From Istiophorus platypterus (lineage: Eukaryota; Chordata; Actinopteri; Istiophoriformes; Istiophoridae), in the NCBI GenBank assembly GCA_016859345.1, contig CM029120.1, positions 6,809,501 through 6,873,500 of the forward strand: 64,000 bases of DNA, in the 5' to 3' direction. This document shows, in pieces, positions 35,283-57,800 of this stretch; positions within the stretch are counted from its first letter, which is position 1; each line of letters opens with the position of its first letter. The translations under genes were made by a program, and so were the position numbers. The notes beneath the pieces are model-generated. The model saw only the letters and a list, made by a program, of their open reading frames with translations. It had not been told where the DNA came from and ran no database searches.

Positions 35283-35329
35283 CTGACGCTGGCTGAATGT
35301 CAAACGAAGTGAAGCCCTGGACGTCGACC
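35283..35329 (-). other. dtnb: dtnb non-coding 5' UTR exon
   Basis: A 47-bp block has a good acceptor (ttcttcacag) and donor (CAG then gtaaat) on the dtnb strand. It is 1.1 kb upstream of the first coding exon, whose own acceptor precedes the ATG by one base. That layout requires at least one upstream non-coding exon, and this block fits. It has no ATG. Confidence 0.65.
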
Positions 35330-35977
35330 CTGTGAAGAAAAAGCCAAATTTAGAGTTGGTGAGCACGTCTCTCCACCTGAAACTAACGTCACTATGAAAG
35401 AAAGGCTATTCCTCACAGAGGAAATGTGGCTGACTTTTAAATAAGTAATTAACACCTCCCCTCTCTCCCTCCTTCAAGGACTTCATTAACTCTCGATTTG
35501 AGCTTTTGTTTCCCCCTTCTATCCCTCCTCCTGTAGAGATGTTGGTAAGCCGGCTGGGGAGCACTCTCCAGCGCCCATGGTCTGTGCGAATGGTAATTCT
35601 CCGTGACATCCCACTCGGCAGTGACTGCATCCTGTGGGCTAATGACACCGACTGAGCCACGAAGGAACCACTTAATGATGACGGACACGGAGCACATTAC
35701 GGCTGGCCAATGACTGACGAGCGCTGGGTGTCCCGGACACCCTCAGACCAACCGGCAGAGCAACAAAACATGTCTGGATCACATGGAGGGTTCCTCTTTT
35801 TTTCTTTTTTCTTTTTTGAATCACGCCTGGTTCTAGAGACACCCTTCTTCTCACGCTGATCTCCGGCGTTATGACAGAGCCTCTCTCCAGTCGCAAACTT
35901 GCAAGGGTGTCTTTGAAAGCGCTGTGTTATTCATTCAGAGCAATTCATTTACTAGCTGAAATAATAGGAATCATTAG

Positions 35978-36243
35978 GGCTGCAACTAATGATTACTTTC
36001 ATTCACATATAATTATTTTCTCCAGAGGTCAAGGTGACATAATCAAATTTTTGATTTGTGCAAACTACGGTCCAAAACCAGAAATTTAATTTGCAATGAT
36101 AAAAAAAACAAAGAAAAGTGGAAAATCCTCGCTTTTGAGAGACTGAAACCAGAGAATGTTTGGCACAATTTTCTCAAAAAATGACTGAAACCATAAAATG
36201 ACAATTAAAATAATTACCTGACTAATTGTTTCAGCTCCAATTA
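35978..36243. repeat. 'ggctgcaactaatgatt' family repeat
   Basis: Left end gggctgcaactaatgattac, right end aattgtttcagctccaatta (near-inverse). It contains aaaatcctcgcttttgagag, aaccagagaatgtttggcac and aaaaaatgactgaaacca. It sits in the dtnb 5' intron. Confidence 0.65.
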
Positions 36244-37410
36244 CAATAGCTGATTTCACAACCACCAGATATAGCTGGATTACGAGGTCATGATAAACCA
36301 CTTTGCTCCAAGTCAACCAGCTACTTTTCTTTGAAAGTGTGGTGTGGCTCCTTGAAGCTCGGTGGCTGTTTCATGACTCCAGGCCAGGATTGATGGTTCA
36401 TATCGGCCATGAAGGCACCTGGAAGAACTTGGTCAGCCACATTACATATTGAACGGGGACCTAAACAGGGCGACAAGAAGTGCCTGGACATTTTAAGAGT
36501 GTGATAAGTCAGAGAAGCACTAATGCACTGCGGGGGCAAAGGGTAGAAAACATTTGCTATGCAGTGGGGGAGACCCCACAGACACATGTCAGCAAAATAG
36601 CACAATGGGTCATTGTAAATATTCAGCCTCTGAAGTAGCTGCAGAAATTCATGAGTAGGCAACTCGGGCCTTGCTTCGGCAGGCAACGTCCAGGAAAAAA
36701 AACTGTGAGCGGTGGCATGACAGCAAATGACAGTTCAATAAATACCCTGTTATTTTTTACAAAAGATTAAAGGGGGGGGGGCACCAGTTCTTAATAATTC
36801 ATAGACAGAATGAATTTACAGATGAGGCTACAGTCAAAGGCACAGACCAGAGTCAGTGTGACAAAGGTCCGAATCAATGGGGATTTTTTTTTGTTTGTTT
36901 GTTTTAAGTCAACTGCATTCACTTATTTGCACATAAGTATTCGTGAGCTGATACTAACGTTGACGATCGTCACAGGGCCGTAAAGGTGCATTTCACTGTA
37001 ACCGCACCTTCAGCTCGGGAGGTAATGACAACATCCTTTGACGGGAGTCAACATAAGGACTCGGTTACTGCAGTATCTCCCTTCCGCTGACATCATTCAC
37101 TTCTCCGTTTTCCAAGAGCCCTAAATTCTCACACGAGAGCCATCCTGCAACACTTCAAAATTCACTTCTGAAGCGAGGACACAGCACAAACGCAGCCATA
37201 TTGCTGATTTAACTGTCCATTTACCTTGTTTCCGCAATGGGAATGTTGTGTCGTGATGCCCATATATTATTATCCTATTTTTTTTTTTTTAAAGAAGCAA
37301 CGGCAAACCTGTATCTCTTCAATTCTCACTGCTGTCTCGACAGTCGAATAAGGAGGCAAAGCAGAGAACTGGCCTTTACCGGAGGAAAATCACGCAGGTT
37401 GCGTTTAGAG

Positions 37411-37500
37411 CATCATCATCATCATCATCATCATCATCGGCAGAGGCAGCGGCAGCAGCAGCAGCAGCAGCAGCAGCGGCGGCGGCGGCAGCATCAGCAT
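37411..37500. repeat. Compound triplet repeat (CAT)9 (CAG)8 (CGG)4
   Basis: (CAT)9 at 37411-37437, then a mixed stretch, (CAG)8 at 37453-37476 and (CGG)4 at 37477-37488. It is next to the probable dtnb first exon. Confidence 0.95.
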
Positions 37501-37527
37501 CGGATGAGGAGGATAAGTGGTCCGGGG

Positions 37528-37561
37528 GTGAATCTCGGAGGACGGTTCCTCCGAGATTCAC
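37528..37561. repeat. Perfect 15-bp inverted repeat with 4-base loop
   Basis: Left arm gtgaatctcggagga (37528-37542), loop cggt, right arm tcctccgagattcac (37547-37561). It would form a stable hairpin in RNA or DNA. Confidence 0.95.
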
Positions 37562-37960
37562 AGCCGCACTCTCACCTTTGACGGATCCAAGCGCGCCTCC
37601 GTGCGTGTGCGTTCCGCCGACGTTACAGCTGTCCGAGCGGTGAGCGGCGACCCGGGCCGTCCATCGTCGTATCCCGAGCCTCCTCCTCCTCCCCCTCCTC
37701 TCTCTCCGGTCTCATTCGGCTTCAGCCTCGGGAACTGCGGTTGCGGCCGCACGCAGAGATGTACGAGCGCCCCTGCTCCGCTCCGCTCGGCATCGTCGGC
37801 GACCCAGCGGCAGAGGACGGCAGAGCAGAGCGCAAGGCAGGCTCCGAGATGCCATGCGCGGCCACCTACTATACTTTACGCATGTGCGTACGCACGCTGG
37901 TTTAAAGGCGCGCTACTACTATTGCTGCTGCCGCTGCTGCTCTGAATTATGATCCTCGGC
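37560..37960 (-). promoter_or_regulatory. dtnb: CpG-rich promoter and probable first exon of dtnb
   Basis: This stretch is strikingly CG-rich against the AT-rich surroundings. On the minus strand it holds a consensus donor at 37575 (GTCAAAG then gtgaga) that could end a non-coding exon 1. A second possible donor is at 37222 (ACAAG then gtaaat). No coding potential was recognised. The exact start of transcription cannot be set from sequence. Confidence 0.55.
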
Positions 37961-38917
37961 ATAGTAGAGCGGAGACGAAAACAAGAGGCACAGATTGAAT
38001 TTAATTTAAAGGGGCACTCCAGATTTTTTTTAGTGTTGTACGTTCATAAAGTCCGGGGCACCCCAGAGGAGACGGATTAAAGATAAATAAAAAGGTGGGT
38101 CGAATTGATGCAGCAGACGCAGAGATATCCTGACTTTTAGAGTCAAACTCCCCCTCGGAAAATGGGTCCTACAATCCCCATAATGCAACTCGGTAGCATG
38201 CGTCTCCCTGTATTCTCATCTCCAATATTCCTTTGAATGGCATCATCAAAGTCACTAGACATGGGAACACATGCTTTTCGGTGCAGTGATGCTGTAGGTT
38301 TATGTTATAGTGAGCAGTTTAATCTTAGTTATTTTTAAACCCTATCATCTTTTGTCCAGCTGTCTGGCGGTTTGACACGACAGATGGCTCTAAATACTAC
38401 AATACCCATGAGCCTCGCCCTCTTGGGGGGGGGGGGGTACTCGCAGATTTCAAATGTTTCGTTGTTGCAGCTGGGGAGAAATGGTTGCGCCATAGTTGCT
38501 GATTTCGTCCGAAATGGGCCAAGGATCCAAAGTAAATAAATTTAAGATGCAGATTTTATTACTAGTTTTCTCAACAGTTTGATCTTTGGCTGCGATGGCG
38601 GAATTCCAAGCTCAGCGATTGGCCGTTTCTTCCCGAAATGCGCCGTGAGTCATGTCTGCCCTTAAGTTTGTATGTAAACAGGCTTGTACCTTTTAACTTT
38701 TAGAACAAAGAAACAGTTGTTCTCTAACGTTGTTGTTAGTACTGATGACAACCCCCCCCCCCCAATCCTCGCCGAGCCCCAAAGGATATTACACAACTGG
38801 CTTACAAGGCTATTTAGTGCTCATCATGATGTGTGAACTGAACTTCAAGTAGCTTTGTGTGAGGTAAACCACCCACAAAAGACAAAAGACACACACAAAA
38901 CGCATTTCCTTTCATTA
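37961..38917. other. Intergenic DNA between dtnb and asxl2
   Basis: Upstream of the dtnb promoter and downstream of the asxl2 poly(A) candidate. No gene, repeat family or conserved motif was recognised apart from short C and G runs near 38426 and 38751. Confidence 0.6.
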
Positions 38918-38923
38918 TTTATT
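38918..38923 (-). terminator. asxl2: Candidate asxl2 poly(A) signal
   Basis: AATAAA on the minus strand, 2.8 kb beyond the stop codon. More AATAAA-like hexamers lie closer to the stop, so shorter 3' ends are also possible. Confidence 0.4.
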
Positions 38924-41326
38924 CATAATAGTCTATAACTTTTGATAAAATACACTTTGTTTACAAGTGCTGATTACTATATTACATTCACCCGGAGTTT
39001 AAATGGAGACGAAATGACACAGACATATTAAACAAGTTCACCTAGTGACAAACGTGATATTTTTTAAAAAATGTTGGTAATTGCCCATGACAGTTTTCCC
39101 CATGGCCAATTCTATACAAACTGTTCCTCTAAATGCACACGCACAACAGGTAATTTCAGTGACAGTGGGGACTGCTGCCTGACTCATGTTTCAGTCCTCA
39201 TTAACAAAGATTGCAGCTGCCTTTTGGGTTGTGATTGAATTTTTATGTTAAGTTTTTTAGTTGTTTTTTTTTTCCCTGCAGTGCAGTCCAGTCCCCAACT
39301 CTACGTGAGTAAACACAGCATTCTAACATCACATTCAACCAAGAAAAGACTGAAATATTGGGGGTGAAGCAGGGGTCAAATATGTGTTAAAAGAATCAAA
39401 TACTGGTAAACCAGTTTTAGTGAAATGACGATACTAAATAAGTGGAGACCTTTTCCAGATTCTAGCCCCACAATCTTAAAACCACCCCCCCCCCAAGACA
39501 CAACCTCCATTTTAATAACAAATGCATTTAAAAACTGACTTGGAATTAATCCACTGACCTAAAAATTGTGCTTCGAAAACATATGGTTTTGTTTTCATAT
39601 GGTAATGACACAAATGTAGACAGCTGAAAGGATACACACGTTAGACAACATCTCTATGGAAAAATATAGACGAAAGGATCCTTTGAAAAACTTGGGCCAT
39701 ACAGAGCATCGGATACCTGGGCAATTTGAATTACAAAAGTCAAGTTATTCTCTGTATGGTGGTCTGTCCAGTCTGAACAAAATAATAGGAAAAACAGACA
39801 GCCAATATATTATTATAGTAAATACCCTGTTGATTTGTCAAAAACAATTAGCAAATAGAATTTTTTATATTAAAATATATTAATTAAAATATATTACTTT
39901 GATTAACTAGTCAGACATTAAAAACAAGTTCTGATTAATTTGTTTTCTTAAGGTGACTTTGGCATATTACCTTGGAAACAATTGCTATAAAACAGGCCTA
40001 CTCTGCACCTCCAGGAGATTTCAAACATACAAATGATGCATCTTAATTTGCAATCAGAATAAGCACCCAAATAAAAAAAAACCTGCTGAGGTAACACCTC
40101 ACACTGGCCTTTTTTTGCATGTTAATATGTGGTAAAGTGAGAATTAATATCGTGTTAACATCTCCGTAAAGCACTTACAAGGCTGTAACAACACAAGTGT
40201 TCGCACCACAAATGTGCTGGTTCAATCCCTGTACATCATAAACACACATTGTACATTATATAAACATCATACAGTATCATTACACTACTACATACCACAT
40301 TAACATGGAGGAGCACTCCCTCATTATGCTGGAAAAAGGCCAATTTAAGTGAAGCGTTACACCTGCCTGTTAATCGGTGTTACATTGTACCTCCAAATCA
40401 TTTTGTAAAACTTAAGCATGCTATGCTGAATCATTATATGATAAAGCATTTAGCGTATTAGCATAATTTACTGTTCTTCTCTCTTTTCTTTCCACAGTAA
40501 AAATCATTCTGCAATAAACAGCTGGATATGCTCAAGCACAATGTGCTGCACGAATAAAATAAATTTCTACATCTAGGCATATACCATATATGAGCAAATA
40601 TGTACAGTGAAAAAACACTGCATTGAGTGTTTTGTTTTTTTTTTTAAACTTCGCCACTGCTGATCTATCTATACAGATATACAGGCATAAGAAAATCCAC
40701 TTCAATGGATACGATATCTATAAACCAGGTTTTTGGGGAGAAAATGCAGGTTCACACAGAAGGAGGTGTTTTTAGACCTTAACCTCGAATGGAAATGATT
40801 TCAATTTACTAAAAGGAACATATAGGTATTTTTATGTATGAATGATTAATTAATGATTCATTTTCCCTGTGATTGAATGTAAGTGCTGTACACAATCACT
40901 ACCTTATCTCCAGGTGGTTTTCAAGTGCTTCGCCCTGTAACTGTTAGTCAAAAATGATGTGATGTGCATTTCTCACGAGTTGATTTTTTTTTACAAAGTA
41001 TCATTCAAAATTCCTTTTATATTCTCTTTCTAAAAACTATACACATTCTTTCTACTTCTTAAATCTGAGTGTGTTCAGTAATAAATGTACAGTTTTTATA
41101 TAAAATAGTTACTGTAAGTTGCACTTCCCTGCCATGCGTGCATAAATGCCAAATAGGAGGTACTCTACAACCAATGATTATCATTAGCGCCCTTTTTTTT
41201 TTTTTTTTAACCTTTAAACCATAACTGATTAGGCCCGATAATAAAGTGTCAGTCTAAAACACAACAACAGTCATTATGTTCTATAAAAATAGCAACATTC
41301 ATTTTTCCCTCCGGTTTTAAAAACTA

Positions 41327-41356
41327 CACACATACACAAACACACACACACACACG

Positions 41357-41388
<32 letters not shown>
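41327..41388. repeat. (CA)n microsatellite in the asxl2 3' UTR region
   Basis: CA repeats with a few interruptions, about 60 bp. Confidence 0.85.
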
Positions 41389-41731
41389 TTTTAAAAAATA
41401 TATAACACTAATCCTACCCGAGTGCAAACATTGCCAGATTTTATATGTGTCACACATCTGACAGACTACTGATCAGACTGAAAACCTGTTGACATTTCTA
41501 CCAAAAGATTGCACAAAACAACTTTTCTTAGATGTTGGTGAAACAGAAGACCATCCAGTGTAAATCTTTGCCTTTCTGACAGCGACCACATACATGCTGG
41601 CTATTTTTTCTGGAGCACAGATAACATGCTTCTCCCTATTCTGTACTGATCCTTAATGACCTGCTTCTGCTTTGTGCCTTGATTCAATTCAAATCAAACC
41701 GTGATATCCTCCGGTTGTCATTGATTTCATA

Positions 41732-53621
<11,890 letters not shown>

Positions 53622-53826
53622 CTCGTACGTCTTCGTCGCAAGAGTAGTGTTGGATTTTTTGTTTTTTCTGTCCCCGTCTCGGTTGAAAAACGTTGCCTTT
53701 AGTTACCGAGCGAGACCCGCTCCGTCTGCCATGTTGGACTTACTGTAAAGAGTCATGTGACTCCCAAGGAAACGTCATCTTACTGTATATAGCTGTCATT
53801 CCAAAGTCTTGCAGGTTTTTCCCAGC

Positions 53827-53827
<1 letters not shown>

Positions 53828-53884
<57 letters not shown>
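53828..53884. repeat. (AT)28 between asxl2 promoter and kif3c 3' end
   Basis: About 57 bases of pure alternating AT, a self-complementary tract in a very narrow gap between two genes. Confidence 0.95.
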
Positions 53885-53888
<4 letters not shown>

Positions 53889-54722
53889 TTTAGCCGTCAA
53901 ACTGCGATTACGACCGCAGGCTCTTTTCAAAATACAGCAGGCAGCCCCCCCCAGATCATTCCAGTCTGTTTATTTTCATATGTAAGCAAATGGACTTTTG
54001 GACAGGTTCACAACTATGGAAAAAAAAAATAAAAATAATGCAGCTAATCAAGAGAGCACTGCAAAGCTTTCTGTTGTTTTTGTTTTCTTTTTTTTGGCTC
54101 ACAATCACACTAGCTACAAATTTTAAGCCACAGTTCACCAAGCGTACAGTTTTGCGGGGTGGGCCCCCCTAGGCGGTCGGGGCCCTCGGCTCCACCGTTC
54201 AACCCTCCACTGTTTAGGCAAAGAGCAGATACAGTTTGTAGAGTTTTTTTTTATCCTAATAAAAAACAAAAAAACTGGACTTAAGTGTTGCTTTTGGTAC
54301 ATGATTGATTAAACAAAACAAAAATAAAAAAAATTAAAGGCTGAAAAGTACCTTAAACGGTTCACTGTATGTCAAACCGACAAGTTTTAGCTGTGCTACG
54401 TGGGTAGGCCGGTGTAAGCCATGAGACACTACATGGTTTAGGCAACAGTAGGAAAAAGCGAGCAGAGAAGGGAAAGATCAGCCGAAAGAGCTCCACAGAT
54501 TATCCACTGTATTCATGTGACAGACATTCTTCGGAAATTACGTTTGTTTTTCCCGGTTAAGGCTAATATATGCATACTGAAGCCATTATTACTCGGAAAA
54601 AAAAAAAAGAAAAAAAAAAAGAAGAAGCCTGAAATAAATTCAAAATCAAGGCATAACCACCCCCCCCCCACCCAATCCCGTACCGTAGGCCAAATCCTAC
54701 GGTACCAGTCTATCGACACATA
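53884..54722 (-). other. kif3c: Probable kif3c 3' UTR
   Basis: Gene-free sequence between the kif3c stop and minus-strand AATAAA hexamers at 53969-53974 and 53884-53889. It includes an A-rich run at 54597-54622. The 3' end sits very close to the asxl2 promoter. Confidence 0.5.
53969..53974 (-). terminator. kif3c: Candidate kif3c poly(A) signal
   Basis: AATAAA on the minus strand about 750 bases beyond the kif3c stop. A second hexamer at 53884-53889 borders the AT repeat. Confidence 0.4.
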
Positions 54723-54873
54723 TCAAGGGCTTGTCGGAGCTGGACCCTCCTGCGGGAGATAGGAAGCAGAGGACGGTCTCTGTCTGTGAGAGGGAGAGAA
54801 GCTATGAGATCCCAGTGTCAGAGTGGTGGAGGATGACGATGACCTGACAGATGCCGCTTGCGGTGCCTGATAC
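54723..54873 (-). CDS. kif3c: kif3c last coding exon
   Basis: Acceptor ctacag, 151 bp with the stop. It encodes YQAPQAASVRSSSSSTTLTL, then a Ser/Pro-rich end, EGPAPTSP. W-YQAPQ corresponds to the WCQSPQ of human KIF3C. Confidence 0.9.
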
Positions 54874-57800
54874 CTGTAGACCATTAAAAAAAAAGAAAAA
54901 AAAAAGACTGATTTATTACTAAAGATGCAATATGTTTGAATCATTATGGTGTACTGCAGAAACAAGGATTTACTCAACATGGGGAGCCAGTATGACTGCA
55001 AAACTTCATAAAACTCATGATAATACTTCACATAACTTCAGTCCTATCCTGAGTTAATGCTCCTAAAAATAAGGGGGGAACTTTTATCATCTGTAAGCAT
55101 GCATTATGGCTTCCTTCCTCAGCTGTTCTCTCACCAGGATTGGGATTTCCTGACCCGCGATGATGCAGAGGCGCCCTCTCTCATTGGAGCAGTCGGCAGC
55201 AAATCCTGCATCAGCCGCGGCGTGAAGGCCCTCTCCAGGTGAGCTCCGTTAAGGTTCAGAGTGAACATGGTCGGCGGAGACATATCTAACTCCAACAGCA
55301 TTATGTTCTCAGCCTGTAAGAGGAGATGACTGTAAATGCCAATTCGATATTTACTCTACCAGTTCCAGTCAAAACTTTTCCATTGTCTTTAGTAAATAAT
55401 CAATTCCCCCTCCTTAAAAGTGTCGATTCTGAAATGTCTACAGCAAATGCTAAGTTTAATTGACTGTGTCTGAACAATGACAATGCACTGCAAATTAGGC
55501 TCAATCTGAATTTTTAAACTGAGAGCTGTGTGGACAATAGCATGGCTACATTGTCATTGTTGGAAATCATGATGTAAAAATGTAGATAATGCTAAATTGT
55601 CTTGCAATTATTGTATTGTTATTGTATATGTACCAGAACAGTACAGGTAGGTAATGTCACACCCCCACACTACCTTTATGTATTTGAATAGACTGCATCC
55701 TTTGCTATTGCCTTTTGTTTAAGAACTTTACAGTATCTGTTTTGCAACATTAAATTGATTATTCACTAGCAAAAGATGCAACAGTTTAAGCTGTGAATGG
55801 TTACCATGGCTACAACCATCTACACATCCTCCTGCAAAGTAGGCGTCTTTGTACACTGAAATTCAGCGCGTACAAACAAGTATTTCACATCTCTGTGACA
55901 TCTCGTCCTCTGCTCTACTTTTCCAAACTGTCCTTGTGAATGTCAGAGAACTGACCTGGTATCTAGATGGGGCCCCTGTTGCTGCAGCAACAGCCATCTG
56001 TGCATATTGGCTGATTGGCCTCTTGTATCCCACAGCCGAGAGAGGCCTTCTCTTGACCTGAGTGGGTGCGCTGGGAGTAAGACAAAGGAAAGGAAGGGTT
56101 TGGATTCAGTTAAATACTCTCAGGCTTCGTTTGAGCAAGATTCGAGCTTCTGGAGACCTGTGCACCTCGTAAATGATCATCTGATTAGCTCCCACCAGAA
56201 AAACCCTTCCTGTCGTCTCCTTTGTGCCATGTTCCACTTAGATTTTCAACTGTCTCATTAAAATAAAAAAAAGAAAAACAAAAAGGACAACGGAGGCCAG
56301 GGTGTCTGGTTTCTTTTGTATAAAAAAGATATCTGTTTCTTGGAAATCTGTAGCATGTAAAGTTATAGTCTGTTAATGTGAGGCTAATATAGGTTAGAAA
56401 AAAACTGACTTTGTCACCCCCCCATGGTAGCATCAAAGAACTACGCAAAAACTCCTGCCATTTAAAGAAACTGAAAGATGCTAAAATCACATGAAAAATT
56501 ATACAAAGTTAAACTCTGTTGTGTCATCTTTCTGCAACTTTTATTGAAGGTCTTCTAGCGAATTTGTTTTTCGCCATGCAAACCCTTCCTGAGTGAGCCG
56601 TGTCCACTTATAACTCTGTTAATGATTTCCCTATTTCCCTCATTTCAAAGAAAGCTGACTGACAGCCCTTAAGAGAAAGAATGCGCAGGTGCATTCAGAT
56701 GTGATATATGTAGGTCAAAAGAACTATAATAGTGACAATGGAGTGAATGTTCCTCCAGCCGTACAGGAGGAATATCAGCAACCTTAACACAATCGGTTTT
56801 GAGGATTTTCCTTTCTCTCTTTAAATGTACCACTTACAGTATCTTATGTCGGTATTGTGAAATGAATTCACCGACCTCTCTGATGGAATGACTGGCTGGA
56901 GTCTCCACTGATCCTCCTCACTGTCAAAGTGCAGCCTGTTCATGATCTTGTTCTTTTCCTCGGGAGGTATAAAGTTCTCAATTAGGAGATATCTGCAATA
57001 TGCAATTACAAGTATGTGTCAGCTGAGGTCACTCCAAGTTTTTATTTAATAACATAATGACAGAAACATAAATAAAGAAACAAATAAATAGATTTTTAGA
57101 TAATTAAGGGTAAATGTAAACAATTCTGTGTAATGTTAATGATTATCTCATCTTAGACCAGTGCAGAGGATAAAAACTTGATTCAATAACACCTGGAGAT
57201 TTTTGAACAATGCCACTTCACTGCCCATAAAACAAATTACCTATTCGTGCCAGACTAGTTATTGTTTACATTTTATAGGTCCGTCCCTGCTTCACGTCCC
57301 ACCCTGCCAACAAGGAAATGATGTCTCACATTAAACGTTTTAATGCACTCAATGCTATTACGTCCGTACACTGTGTCAAATTGTGATTTACTTTAATTTT
57401 GTGATGTAATCTTGGACACTGGCAAGCAGTTTTGAATTACTGGCATGTCAGATGACTGTGAATACAGCGAGCCTGAAGGAGCGAGGCCACATGAAACGTG
57501 TTATTTTTTGCCATCATTACATAACCGTTTTGAACAATATATTATTATTATCATTATGCCAAGTGTTGGGTGTGCCTTAATTGGATTTTTAAAGTTGTAA
57601 AGTTTGATATGCAACACATTTATCACGTCACTGATTTGATAAACAAAGAACAAGAGACATTCTACTATTGCGCAGTTATCAAAATATACAAAATAAAACC
57701 TACATGTAACAATCCTAACACCAGGATGTGTTGGGTCATAATTCTGAATTATTATGCTGAAATAAGAGAAAACTACACAAACGCTAATGACAACATTAAG

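Larger units (their letters stand above)
34162..37575 (-). other. dtnb: dtnb 5' introns
   Basis: Besides the 47-bp non-coding exon at 35283-35329, the stretch contains one interspersed repeat (35978-36243), the triplet repeats and the hairpin near 37411-37561. No coding exon was seen. Confidence 0.55.
38918..41731 (-). other. asxl2: Probable asxl2 3' UTR
   Basis: AT-rich, gene-free sequence between the asxl2 stop and a minus-strand AATAAA at 38918-38923. Long 3' UTRs are usual in ASXL2. It contains a CA/CG microsatellite at about 41327-41388. The extent is inferred, not proven. Confidence 0.55.

Noticed and set aside
36321..36686. 121-codon minus-strand frame
   Set aside because: Lies in the dtnb 5' intron. 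The composition is mixed, without a recognisable domain or suitable splice sites.
37237..37581. 114-codon plus-strand frame with poly-His and poly-Gln
   Set aside because: It is the CAT/CAG/CGG triplet repeat translated by chance, antisense to dtnb, with no homology.
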